From NCBI GenBank assembly GCA_963781675.1, contig CAWAGF010000006.1, positions 62,001-126,000 of the forward strand: a stretch of 64,000 nt of DNA, in the 5' to 3' direction. Position 1 is the first letter of the stretch, and every line of letters starts with the position of its first letter. This document shows, one piece after another, positions 16,899-25,021 of the stretch. The position numbers were made by a program, and so were the translations under genes. The DNA is from SCTD01 sp963781675. Its GTDB lineage: Bacteria > Actinomycetota > Actinomycetes > Mycobacteriales > SCTD01. Under the pieces are notes generated by a model that worked only from the letters and a program-made list of their open reading frames with translations, searched no databases and was not told the origin of the DNA.

Positions 16899-17475
16899 GA
16901 CGAAGCTCCTTGCGCAGGGCGGACTCGGCGCGGCGCACAGTGGTGCCGACGCTCGCGGGGGACAGGTCGAGGGCGGCGGCGACCTCGGCGTAGCTCAGGC
17001 CGATGTGCCGCAGGACGAGGGCGGTGGCCTGCCGGCGGGGCAGGCGGGCGAGGGCGGCGCGCACCCGGCGCCGCTCCTCGAGCGCGACGACGGCGTCGGC
17101 GACGTCCGGCACGACGGCCTCGGCCTGCACGGCGACGACGTCCTCGCGGGAGGTGCGGCGGCGGCCGGAGCGCAGCAGGTTCAGCGCGGTGTGCGCGGCG
17201 GCGACGGACAGCCAGCCGCGGGCCTCGTCGGCGGGGACGGCGGAGCGCCCGAAGGACAGGAAGACCTCCTGCGCGACGTCCTCGGCCTGGTCCCGCGAGC
17301 CGAGGACGCGGGCGGCGACGCCGACGACGAGCAGGTAGTCGCGCCGGAAGACCTCCGCGAGGTCCGGCCGCACGGGACCGCTCGCGCCCACCGCCACCGG
17401 CCCCCTCTCGTCCGCGACGACCGGCCGGCGCGGGGGAGGCGTCAGCACGGCTGCTCGTCCTTGGTGCAGGTCCAT
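16882..17475 (-). CDS. ECF-type RNA polymerase sigma factor
   Basis: About 197 residues. Region 2 (DLAEVFRRDYLLVVGVAARV, then LGSRDQAEDVAQEVFLSF) and region 4 (ALARLPRRQATALVLRH, then IGLSYAEVAAALDLSPASVGTTVRRAESALRKEL) are clear; regions 1 and 3 are absent, as in ECF factors. It is followed by an overlapping anti-sigma gene, which almost certainly encodes its regulator. The start is uncertain: ATG at 17475 is used, but in-frame starts up to 17511 and shorter ones exist and no strong Shine-Dalgarno is seen. It likely drives its own operon, including the ABC genes; I could not identify its promoter sequence. Confidence 0.85.
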   Translation of the reverse strand: MDLHQGRAAVLTPPPRRPVVADERGPVAVGASGPVRPDLAEVFRRDYLLVVGVAARVLGSRDQAEDVAQEVFLSFGRSAVPADEARGWLSVAAAHTALNLLRSGRRRTSREDVVAVQAEAVVPDVADAVVALEERRRVRAALARLPRRQATALVLRHIGLSYAEVAAALDLSPASVGTTVRRAESALRKELRHASSD

Positions 17476-17517
17476 GTCTCTACAGCACCGCCGGGCAGCG
17501 GGAGGTGACACGCGGCC

Positions 17518-18345
17518 TTAGCGGCGGAACAGGTCGGGCGGCGGCCGCGGGGCGCTCCGCGCGGTGGCGTCGGTGACCGGGGCGGCGCCACCGGTGAAGT
17601 CGCGCAGGTCGTCGCCGCTGACCAGCCGGGCGCGCCCGGCGGCGCGGGAGACCCGCCGCACCAGGTCCTGCTCCGGCAGCGGCGCGTCGGAGGCGGCGAG
17701 CACCAGGTTGGCGAAGCGCCGGCCGCGCAGCACCGACGGGTCGGCCAGCAGCACCACGTGGGGGAACGCCGCGAGCAGGGTCGCCACCTGCGCCCGCGCG
17801 AAGGCGAGCGGGCGGCCGTCGGCGACGTTCACGACGTAGACGCCCCCGGGGCGCAGCAGCCGGCGCACCTCCTGCACCCACTCCAGCGTCGTGACGTGCA
17901 CGGGCATGACGGCGCTCTCGAACACGTCCGCCACGACGAGGTCGCTCTCGCCCTGCCGCAGCGCCGGCAGCTCGCGCCGCGCGTCGCCGACCCGCAGCCG
18001 GAACCCCTTGGTGCCGAACGACTCCCGCACCAGCGCGGCCAGCTGCGCGTCCGCCTCGACGACCAGCTGGCGCGACCCGGGGCGGGTGGCCGCGACGTAC
18101 CGCGGCAGCGTGCACCCGCCGCCGCCGAGGTGCACCGCCGTCAGCGGCCCCTCGGGCAGCACGTCCACGACGTCGCCCATGAGCCGCACGTAGTCGAACT
18201 CGAGGTGGGTCGGGTCCGCCCGGTCGACGTAGGACTGCGCCACGCCGTCGACGCGGAGCAGCCACCCGTCCTCGTGGTCGAGGTCCTGGAACAGCTCGGC
18301 CTCCCCGAACGCGACCGGCCACCGGCCCGGCAGCGGCCCGCTCAC
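17518..18345 (-). CDS. Spermidine synthase-like methyltransferase-fold protein
   Basis: 275 residues with a class I SAM/aminopropyltransferase Rossmann fold: VHLGGGGCTLPRYVAATRPGSRQ (motif I), LVVEADAQLAAL (acidic end of beta-2), RVGDARREL and SDLVVADVFESAVMPVHVTT. This matches actinobacterial SpeE-like proteins, which often lack proven polyamine activity. The N-terminal domain is short. It overlaps the NUDIX gene by four bases and ends 43 bases before the sigma gene, so these could be co-transcribed. Whether it makes polyamines or is a methyltransferase is open. Confidence 0.78.
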   Translation of the reverse strand: MSGPLPGRWPVAFGEAELFQDLDHEDGWLLRVDGVAQSYVDRADPTHLEFDYVRLMGDVVDVLPEGPLTAVHLGGGGCTLPRYVAATRPGSRQLVVEADAQLAALVRESFGTKGFRLRVGDARRELPALRQGESDLVVADVFESAVMPVHVTTLEWVQEVRRLLRPGGVYVVNVADGRPLAFARAQVATLLAAFPHVVLLADPSVLRGRRFANLVLAASDAPLPEQDLVRRVSRAAGRARLVSGDDLRDFTGGAAPVTDATARSAPRPPPDLFRR

Positions 18346-18785
18346 GGGAGCAGGCGCCGCAGCGCCGGCCAGGCCTCCGCGAAGGCGCGGTGCAGCGGCA
18401 GCAGGTCCACCTCGTCGACCGCGACCCAGCGCAGGTCGACGCTCTCGCGGTCCGGCACGACCTCGCGCCGCTCCGGCAGCGACGCGACGTACGTCGTGTA
18501 GCTCCAGGTGCCGTGGTCCGCGACGTGCTCGGCGTGCACGACCAGCCCGGCCAGGTCCAGGCCGGTCTCCTCGACCGTCTCCCGCCGCGCCGCCTGCTCG
18601 GCGCTCTCGGTGCTGGCGCGAGCCCCGCCCGGGACGCCCCAGGTGTCACCGCCGTGGCTCCACGGCGCCCGGTGCTGCAGCAGGACGTACGGCCCGGGGG
18701 CGACGGCGAGCAGCCCCGCCGCGCCGAAGCGGCCCCAGTGCCGGTGGCCGAGCGCGCAGTCCAGCCACCCGTCGCCGTCGGTCAC
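18342..18785 (-). CDS. NUDIX hydrolase
   Basis: 147 residues. The NUDIX box reads GARASTE, SAEQAAR, RETVEETGL, fitting G-x5-E-x7-REUXEEXGU apart from Thr at the hydrophobic position. It hydrolyses a nucleoside diphosphate linked to another group; substrates vary widely. CALGHRHWGRFGAAGLL near the start resembles a family of actinobacterial NUDIX proteins with an extra N-terminal strand. The GTG start has TAGGCA six bases upstream (possible leaderless promoter) and also a GAGGG that could serve as ribosome-binding site. Overlaps the next gene by four bases. Confidence 0.87.
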   Translation of the reverse strand: MTDGDGWLDCALGHRHWGRFGAAGLLAVAPGPYVLLQHRAPWSHGGDTWGVPGGARASTESAEQAARRETVEETGLDLAGLVVHAEHVADHGTWSYTTYVASLPERREVVPDRESVDLRWVAVDEVDLLPLHRAFAEAWPALRRLLP

Positions 18786-18828
18786 GCCCTCTGCCTACCC
18801 GGTGACCGCGGGTGCTGCGCGCCGGGGG

Positions 18829-18834
18829 CAGGAT
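18829..18834 (+). promoter_or_regulatory. -10-like element of a possible leaderless promoter (oxidoreductase)
   Basis: CAGGAT, six bases, then ATG at 18841. CAGGAT recurs at the same distance before genes at 54428 and 27472 (minus). Confidence 0.4.
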
Positions 18835-18840
18835 GCGGGG

Positions 18841-19863
18841 ATGACCACGACCCCCGAGATCCCGGCCACCGCGCGCGAGGTGCGCCTCGTCGCCCGCCCC
18901 CAGGGCATGCCCGTGGCGACCGACTTCGCGCTGGCCGAGGCGGAGGTGCCCGAGCCCGCTGAGGGCGAGGTCCTGGTCCGCAACCTGTACCTGTCCGTCG
19001 ACCCGTACATGCGCGGCCGGATGAACGACGTGAAGTCCTACGTGCCGCCCTTCGAGCTCGGCAAGGTGATGGACGGCGGCGCGGTCGGCGAGGTCGTCCG
19101 CAGCACCGTCGACTCGCACGCGCCGGGCGACCTGGTCCTGCACGGGCTCGGCTGGCGCGAGTGGTCGGCGGGACCGGCCAAGGGCTTCAAGGTGCTGCCC
19201 CGCGGCGACTTCTCCCCGTCGTACCACCTCGGCGTGCTGGGCATGCCGGGCCTGACGGCGTACGCCGGGCTGTTCGAGGTGGCGGGCTTCGCCGAGGGCG
19301 AGACGGTCTTCGTGTCCGGTGCCGCGGGCGCCGTCGGCAGCGTCGTCGGCCAGCTGGTGAAGGCCCGCGGCGGCCGGGTGGTCGGCAGCGCCGGGTCGGC
19401 GGAGAAGGTGGCCTGGCTGACCGACGAGCTGGGCTTCGACGCGGCGTTCGACTACAAGGCGGGTCCGGTGGCCAAGGCGCTGCGCGCGGCGGCCCCGGAC
19501 GGCATCGACGTCTACTTCGACAACGTCGGCGGGGAGCACCTCGAGGCCGCGATCGGCTCGCTGAAGGTGCACGGCCGCGCCGCGATCTGCGGGATGATCA
19601 GCATGTACAACAGCACTGAGCCCGCGCCCGCGCCGCGCAACCTGGCCCAGGTGGTCGGCAAGCGCCTGAGGCTGCAGGGCTTCCTGGTGAGCGACCACGG
19701 GCACCTGCAGCGGCAGTTCGTCCAGGAGGTCGGGCCGATGCTCGCCGACGGCCGGCTCAAGGCGCAGGAGACGGTCGTGGACGGCATCGACCGGATGAGC
19801 GACGCGTTCCTCGGCCTGCTCACCGGCGGCAACACCGGGAAGATGGTCGTCCGCGTCGGATGA
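18841..19863 (+). CDS. NADP-dependent medium-chain oxidoreductase (prostaglandin/curcumin reductase type)
   Basis: 340 residues. An N-terminal GroES-like domain with LYLSVDPYMRGRM is followed by a Rossmann domain with VSGAAGAVGSVVGQLVKARG at about 158-177, the NADP-binding loop of zinc-free MDR enzymes. FDNVGGEHLEAAI and AICGMISMYNST are typical of the leukotriene B4 dehydrogenase/CurA/YncB group, which reduces the C=C of enones. No zinc ligands are present. Its stop overlaps the ATG of the acyl-CoA synthetase (ATGA), indicating one operon; the pair may process an unsaturated carbonyl or acyl compound, an inference only. Confidence 0.9.
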   Translation: MTTTPEIPATAREVRLVARPQGMPVATDFALAEAEVPEPAEGEVLVRNLYLSVDPYMRGRMNDVKSYVPPFELGKVMDGGAVGEVVRSTVDSHAPGDLVLHGLGWREWSAGPAKGFKVLPRGDFSPSYHLGVLGMPGLTAYAGLFEVAGFAEGETVFVSGAAGAVGSVVGQLVKARGGRVVGSAGSAEKVAWLTDELGFDAAFDYKAGPVAKALRAAAPDGIDVYFDNVGGEHLEAAIGSLKVHGRAAICGMISMYNSTEPAPAPRNLAQVVGKRLRLQGFLVSDHGHLQRQFVQEVGPMLADGRLKAQETVVDGIDRMSDAFLGLLTGGNTGKMVVRVG

Positions 19864-21368
19864 GCCTGTCCCTGGGTGCCCTGGCCGAGGCCTCGCTGGA
19901 GCGGCTCGGCGACCACCGCTCCCTGGAGTTCGAGGGGCGGTGGCACACCGCCGCTGAGCTGCACGCCCGCGCGGTCCGGCTGTCGGCCGGCTTCGCCGCG
20001 CTCGGCGTCCGGCCGGGTGACCGGGTCGTCGTCTGCATGACGAACTGCCCGGAGGTGCTGCTGTCGTACGCCGCCCTCTGGCGCGCAGGGGCCGTGCCGA
20101 CGCCGGTCATCTCGGCGGTGACGCCGACCGAGCTGCGGCACGTCCTCGTCGACTCCGGCGCGCGGGTGGCGGTCGCGTCGGAGGCGTCGCTGGCGCTGGT
20201 GCGCGAGGCGGCGCAGGACCTCGACGTGCAGGTGGTCGTCGAGCTGGCCGAGCTCGAGGTGCACGGGGACGGCGCGCTGGTCGACCGCGCGGAGGACGAC
20301 CTGGCCGCCCTGCTCTACACCGGTGGGACCACCGGTCGCAGCAAGGGCGTGATGCTCACGCACACCGGGCTCTCGCAGATCTCGCGGGCGCGGGCGCAGG
20401 TCTTCAGCGAGTCCGGCGCGGTCGACCTGCAGCTCGCGCTGCCGCTGTCGCACGTCTACGGGCTGCTCAACTCCGTGACCCGGATGCACATGCCCGCCGC
20501 CGGGTTCGTCGCGCTGCAGCGCAAGTTCGACGCATCGCAGTGGCTGGACATGGCCGCACGGCTCCGGCCGCAGGCCGCAGCGCTGGTGCCGTCGATGCTC
20601 CAGCTGCTGCTGCGCCAGGACCTCGAGCAGGCCGACCTGTCCTCGCTCTACTACGTCACGACCGGCGGGGCGCCGCTGTCGGTGGCGGTGCGCGAGGAGT
20701 TCGAGCGGCGGGTCGGCGGGGTCCGGGTCTGCGACGGCTACGGCTGCACCGAGGTCACCTCCACCGCGACGATGAACCCGTACACCGCACCGCGCTCCGG
20801 CAGCGTCGGCCTGCCGCTGCCGGGGGTCGAGGTGAAGGTCGTCGACGAGCTGGGCGAGCCGGTGGCTGCCGGTAGCGACGGCGAGGTGTGCGTGCGGTCG
20901 GCCGGGGTCATGGCCGGCTACTGGACCGACGGCCGGCGCGACGAGGAGGCCACGGCCGCTGCGGTGCGCGACGGCTGGATGCACACCGGCGACGTCGGTC
21001 ACCTCGACGAGGACGGCTACCTCTACGTCGTCGACCGCATCAAGGACCTCATCATCCGCGGCGGCTTCAACGTCTACCCGCGCGACGTCGAGGACGTCCT
21101 GCTCGCCCACCCGGAGGTCGCCACGGCCGCGGTGGTCGGCCGGCCCGACCCGGTGCTGGGGGAGGAGGTCGTCGCCTGGGTGTCGCTCACGGCGGGAGCC
21201 GCCGTCACCGCCGACGACCTCGTCGCGTGGTCGCGCAAGCGGCTCGGCCGGCACAAGCACCCGCGGGAGGTGCGGATCGTCCCGGCGGTGCCGCTCACCT
21301 CCGTCGGCAAGACCGACCGCAAGGCGCTGCGCCGGCTGGCCGCCGACCCGTCGCCGGACGTCGGCTGA
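19860..21368 (+). CDS. Acyl-CoA synthetase (ANL superfamily)
   Basis: 502 residues. P-loop LLYTGGTTGRSKG at about 150, GYGCTEVTSTATMNPY (adenylate motif) near 296, WMHTGDVGHLDEDGYLYVVDRIKDLIIRGGFNVYPRDVEDV hinge and the C-terminal catalytic Lys in TSVGKTDRKALRRL. Sequence is clearly different from the FadD-like ligase at 2443. It is translationally coupled to the oxidoreductase upstream. It activates a carboxylic acid to its CoA ester; the acid is not identifiable. A convergent ABC1 kinase gene ends 46 bases downstream with no evident hairpin between. Confidence 0.9.
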   Translation: MSLSLGALAEASLERLGDHRSLEFEGRWHTAAELHARAVRLSAGFAALGVRPGDRVVVCMTNCPEVLLSYAALWRAGAVPTPVISAVTPTELRHVLVDSGARVAVASEASLALVREAAQDLDVQVVVELAELEVHGDGALVDRAEDDLAALLYTGGTTGRSKGVMLTHTGLSQISRARAQVFSESGAVDLQLALPLSHVYGLLNSVTRMHMPAAGFVALQRKFDASQWLDMAARLRPQAAALVPSMLQLLLRQDLEQADLSSLYYVTTGGAPLSVAVREEFERRVGGVRVCDGYGCTEVTSTATMNPYTAPRSGSVGLPLPGVEVKVVDELGEPVAAGSDGEVCVRSAGVMAGYWTDGRRDEEATAAAVRDGWMHTGDVGHLDEDGYLYVVDRIKDLIIRGGFNVYPRDVEDVLLAHPEVATAAVVGRPDPVLGEEVVAWVSLTAGAAVTADDLVAWSRKRLGRHKHPREVRIVPAVPLTSVGKTDRKALRRLAADPSPDVG

Positions 21369-21414
21369 GGACCGAGCAGGGGCAGGCGCACGCGGCGACG
21401 CTGGTGCCCGCAGG

Positions 21415-22723
21415 TCAGGCGTCGAAGCCGGGCAGCCAGCGGCGCAGGACCGGCCCCACCGGCAGCTCGGCCTCGAGCTGGCAGAGCACCCCGACCATGC
21501 CGAGCCAGACCCGGTGGGTGAACAGGTGCTCTGCCGGCAGGTCCAGCTTCAGCGCGACGCCGAAGTCGGGGTTGCGCGGGTCGTTGACCCGGCCGAACTC
21601 CGTCTTCAGCCAGGCCCGGCTGAAGCGGAAGACGTCGTGCCGGGCCGGCTCGGTGAACGGCGACATGTAGTCGACCAGCTTCTCCACCTCGACCTGCACG
21701 CCGGGCCGGACGAAGCGCTCCTCGCGCAGCCGCGCCAGCACCTCGTCGGGGTCGTCGCCGAGCAGCGCGCCGATGAGCCGGCCGAAGGTGGCGGGCATCC
21801 CGTGCGGCATCTCCAGCGACGACCCGAAGTCGAGGACGCCGAGGCGCCCGTCGGTCAGCCGCAGGAAGTTGCCCGGGTGCGGGTCGGTGTGCAGCAGCCC
21901 GGCGCGCTCGGGCCCGCTGACCAGGAAGCGCTGGTACAGCCCGGCCACGCGGTCCCGCTCGGGCTGGTCGCCGTCGCGGGCCACCGCGGACAGCGGCGCG
22001 CCGTCCAGCCACTCGCTCACCAGCACCCGCGAGCTGGCCCGTACGACGGCCGGCACGACGACGTCGGGGTCGTCGGCGAACCCGTCCCGGAAGCGGGTCT
22101 GGGTGCGGGCCTCGTGCAGGTAGTCCAGCTCCTCGACGAGCCGGTCGCGCAGCTCGCGCAGCAGCGGCGGCATCGCCAGGCCGCGGGCGACGAGGGCCGC
22201 GGCGCGCGAGGCGAGCGAGAGCGTGCGCACGTCGCCGACCAGCGCCTCGCGCACCCCCGGGTACTGCACCTTCACGGCGACCGCACGTCCGTCCGCCCAC
22301 ACCCCGCGGTGCACCTGCCCGAGGGAGGCGGCGGCGACGGCCTCCGCCTCGAAGGACGTGAACAGCCCGCGCCAGCCGTCGCCGAGCTCGGCGCGCAGCA
22401 CCGGCTCGACCTCCGCGAACGGCAGCGAGGCGTTGCCGGCCTGCAGGGTGACCAGCGCGTCGCGCCAGGTCGCCTCCGGGTCCTGGGGCATCAGCGCGTC
22501 GACGGTGGAGAGCAGCTGACCGGCCTTGAGCGCGCCGCCCTTGAGGCCGCCGAGCACGCGGATGGTGCGGGCGGCGTTGCGGGCGCGCAGCTGCGCGCGG
22601 ACCGCCTCCGGGTCCTGCCCGGCGGCACGGCGCCCTGCGCCCTCGACAGCGAGCGCGGCGGCGCCGGCGGGCAGGGAGAGCAGCTGGGCGGTGCGGACGA
22701 CGCGCGAGGTCGGGCAGGCTCAC
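21415..22723 (-). CDS. ABC1/UbiB-family atypical kinase, with frame break near the start
   Basis: About 435 residues if restored. Conserved ABC1 elements are visible: the KAGQ loop in KGGALKAGQLLS, the Ala-rich loop AAASLGQVHRGVW, VAVKVQYPG (Lys), the catalytic ERAGLLHTDPHPGNFL and metal-binding LGVLDFGSS. These ATP-binding proteins act in quinone or lipid homeostasis. The frame extends upstream of the first in-frame GTG (22557) through RVVRTAQLLSLPAGAAALAV, a normal ABC1 start, but has no start codon before a stop at 22722. A GTG at 22723 (VSLPDLA) reaches this frame only by skipping one base near 22705. Length modulo three is one, so one inserted base explains it. Confidence 0.78.
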
Positions 22724-23425
22724 GGGTACCGCGCAGCTGTCGCCCTCGCAGCCGGGGCCGCTGCCTCCGGTCGTCACGAGCTGCACCGGGCGGCTGTCCT
22801 CCCACGCCTTGTCCAGCACCGAGCGCAGCACCTCGGCCGGCTGCGCGCCGGAGACGCCGTACGTCCGGTCGACGACGAAGAACGGCACGCCGGTGATGCC
22901 GAAGCGCTGGGCGTCCCGCTGGTCGGCGCGCACCTCGTCGGCGTAGCGGGCGGAGGCGAGGACCTCGCGCGCCTCGTCGGCGTCCAGGCCGGCGTCGGCG
23001 GCCAGCCGCACCAGGACGTCGTGGGCTGCGGTGGGCTCGCCCTCGGTGAAGGTCGCGCGCATCAGGCGCTCCTTGAGCGCGTCCTGCACCCCGCGCTCCG
23101 CGGCCAGGTGCAGCAGGCGGTGCGCGTCGAAGGTGCTGCCGCCGCGCATGAGGTCGAAGCGGAGGTCGAGGCCGTCCTGCGCGGCTGTGGCCGCCATCGA
23201 GTCGAGCATCTCCTGCGCCTGCTCCAGGGTGCGGCCGTACTTGGCGGCGAGGTGCTGCGCCTGCCCCTCGGTGCGCTCGGCGGGCGCCGTGGGGTCGAGC
23301 TCGAAGGAGCGCCAGACGACCTCGACCTCGTCGCGGTGCGGGAAGGAGGCGAGCGCCTGCTCGAAGCGGCGCTTCCCGACGTAGCACCACGGGCAGACGA
23401 CGTCGGACCAGATCTCGACTCTCAT
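22720..23425 (-). CDS. DsbA-family (FrnE-like) thiol oxidoreductase, with frame break at the end
   Basis: About 234 residues. MRVEIWSDVVCPWCYVGKRRFEQAL gives the thioredoxin-fold CPWC active site at 11-14; FGITGVPFFVVDRTYGVSGAQP carries the cis-Pro. A tail CEGDSC is typical of FrnE-like proteins, which isomerise or oxidise disulfides or act on polyketides. As given the frame has no stop after GDSCAVP and runs on for hundreds of codons. One extra base just upstream would place the TGA at 22720-22722 in frame, overlapping the GTG of the ABC1 gene (GTGA), as in other operons here. Cytoplasmic, since no signal peptide is seen. Confidence 0.82.
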
Positions 23426-23462
23426 GACCGGTGCAACAAGCGCTGCACCACAGCGTGTTCCG

Positions 23463-23934
23463 TCAGACGACGACGACGCCGACCAGCCAGGTCGCCACCA
23501 TCAGCACGCCCGCGGTGAGCTCGGCGAGCACGCCGAGCCCGACCGCCTTGAGCACCTGCACGGTGCTGCGCCAGGCCGTCGGCGCGGTCGCGCTGCACCT
23601 CGGCGAGGTAGACCCCGGCGACGCCGCCGAGCAGCAGCCCGAGCGGCGGCAGCAGGAAGAAGCCGAGGGCCGCGCCGGCGGCACCGAGCAGCAGCGTGCG
23701 GCGGGGGAGGCTGCCGGCCAGGTGCCGGCCGGGCAGGGCGTACTTGAGGACGAGCCCGGCGGCGAACAGCGCGGCCATGACGGCGACGACCGCCCAGCGG
23801 GTGCTGCCGTCGTCGACGACCAGGGCGGCCCAGCCGATCCCGGCCGCGAGCACCAGTGCCGTGCCGGGCAGCAGGGGGACCAGCACGCCGGCCAGCCCGA
23901 CGAGCATGACCAGGCCGACGAGGGCGGTCTCCAC
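23463..23934 (-). CDS. DUF456 family membrane protein, with frame break
   Basis: About 156 residues after restoring one extra base. The N-terminal part has helices ALVGLVMLVGLAGVLVPLLPG, ALVLAAGIGWAALVV, WAVVAVMAALFAAGLVLKYAL and a Gly-rich GAAGAALGFFLLPPLGLLLGGVAGVYLAEVQ, the DUF456 pattern of paired glycine-rich hairpins. Near 23575 the frame must move one base to reach WRSTVQVLKAVGLGVLAELTAGVLMVATWLVG, the normal family C-terminus. Function of DUF456 is unknown. GTG start lies one base after the stop of the SDR gene, so both share an operon. Confidence 0.75.
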
Positions 23935-23935
23935 G

Positions 23936-24856
23936 TCAGACGGGCAGCGGCGCGCCGAGGATCTCCTCGGTCAGCTCCCACAGGCGCGCGGCGACCGCCG
24001 GGTCCTTGCCGGTGCTGTAGACGTCGAGCAGCTCCGGCTTGCCGCGCACCTGGCCGAGGGCCGACGGGCCGACGAACGCGCCGCTCGGGGTGCTGTGGTC
24101 CAGCGCCCGCAGGGTGGGCAGCGCGCCGGCAGCGGCCGACTGCAGGGTCACCTTCATGAACGCGCGCGCCACCGGGTTGAGGATGCCGAGGCGCCGCTCG
24201 GACAGCTGCCGGGTGAACAGCGCGGTGTCGCTGACGCCCGGGTGGCAGGCCACTGCGCTGACCGGCGAGCCGGCCTTGCCCGCGCGGCGGTGCAGCTCCT
24301 GCGCGAAGAGCAGGTTGGCCTGCTTGCTGTTGGCGTAGACGGCCTGGCCGACGTACGGCGAGGGCGCGACGAGCTGCTCGCGCGTCGTGGTCGCCGACAG
24401 GCGCCCGCCGCGCGCGGCGATGCTGCTGACCAGGACGACCCGCCCGCCGGCCGCGTGCAGCTGCGGCCACAGGGCGGTGACCAGGGCGGCGTGGCCGAGG
24501 TGGTTGGTGCCCACCTGCCGCTCGTGGCCCTGCGCGGTGAACAGGAGCGGACCGCCCATGACCCCGGCGTTGCAGACCAGGGCGTTCAGCGCGTCGTGCT
24601 CGGCGGCGACCGTCTTGGCGAACGACGCGACCGAGTCCAGGTCGGCGAGGTCGAGCTCCTGCACGCTGGCCGTGCCCGGCCCGGTGAAGCCGCTCCTGGC
24701 CTGCTCGCCCTTGGCGACGTCGCGCACCGCGAGCACGACGTGCGCGCCGCGGGCGACCAGGTCGCGGGCGGCCTCGCGGCCGATGCCGCTGTTGGCGCCG
24801 GTGATGACGAACGTGCGGCCGGTCTGCTGCGCGAGCTGTCGGGGGTTCCAGGTCAT
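23936..24856 (-). CDS. Short-chain dehydrogenase/reductase (retinol dehydrogenase/WWOX-like)
   Basis: 306 residues. TGANSGIG at 19-26 (NAD(P) loop), NALVCNAGVMGGPLL, VVLVSSIAARGG (catalytic Ser) and YANSKQANLLFAQEL (YxxxK) give a complete SDR active site. Length and the LFTAQGHERQVGTNHLGH block fit the retinol-dehydrogenase-like actinobacterial group; natural substrates are unknown. The ATG is preceded by TACTGT at seven bases with no Shine-Dalgarno, a leaderless start. The 71-bp palindromic repeat lies between this promoter and the upstream recQ gene. Confidence 0.9.
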   Translation of the reverse strand: MTWNPRQLAQQTGRTFVITGANSGIGREAARDLVARGAHVVLAVRDVAKGEQARSGFTGPGTASVQELDLADLDSVASFAKTVAAEHDALNALVCNAGVMGGPLLFTAQGHERQVGTNHLGHAALVTALWPQLHAAGGRVVLVSSIAARGGRLSATTTREQLVAPSPYVGQAVYANSKQANLLFAQELHRRAGKAGSPVSAVACHPGVSDTALFTRQLSERRLGILNPVARAFMKVTLQSAAAGALPTLRALDHSTPSGAFVGPSALGQVRGKPELLDVYSTGKDPAVAARLWELTEEILGAPLPV

Positions 24857-24863
24857 GCGCGGA

Positions 24864-24869
24864 ACAGTA
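24864..24869 (-). promoter_or_regulatory. -10 element of a probable leaderless promoter (SDR)
   Basis: TACTGT on the minus strand, seven bases before the ATG at 24856. Confidence 0.5.
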
Positions 24870-24930
24870 CGGGCGGCAGGTGACCGTCTCGCGACGAGAT
24901 GTCGCAGATCACAGCCGCGCCCCCCGGCGG

Positions 24931-25001
24931 TGATCCACAGAAGGATCGATGCCCTCAGACGCCGTACGGGGCTCCTACGGCACCGATGCTTCTGTGGATC
25001 A
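24931..25001. repeat. 71-bp palindromic repeat, copy 1
   Basis: Begins TGATCCACAGAAGGATCGAT and ends CTTCTGTGGATCA. Arms 24928-24953 and 24979-25004 pair at 24 of 26 positions around a 25-base loop. The same 71-base length and near-identical outer sequence recur at 39130-39200. It lies 20 bases after the recQ stop in the direction of transcription, so it may end that transcript, but it lacks a T-run and its sequence conservation goes beyond what a terminator needs. Confidence 0.75.
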
Positions 25002-25021
25002 CCGGCACCAGGGCGGGTGGC

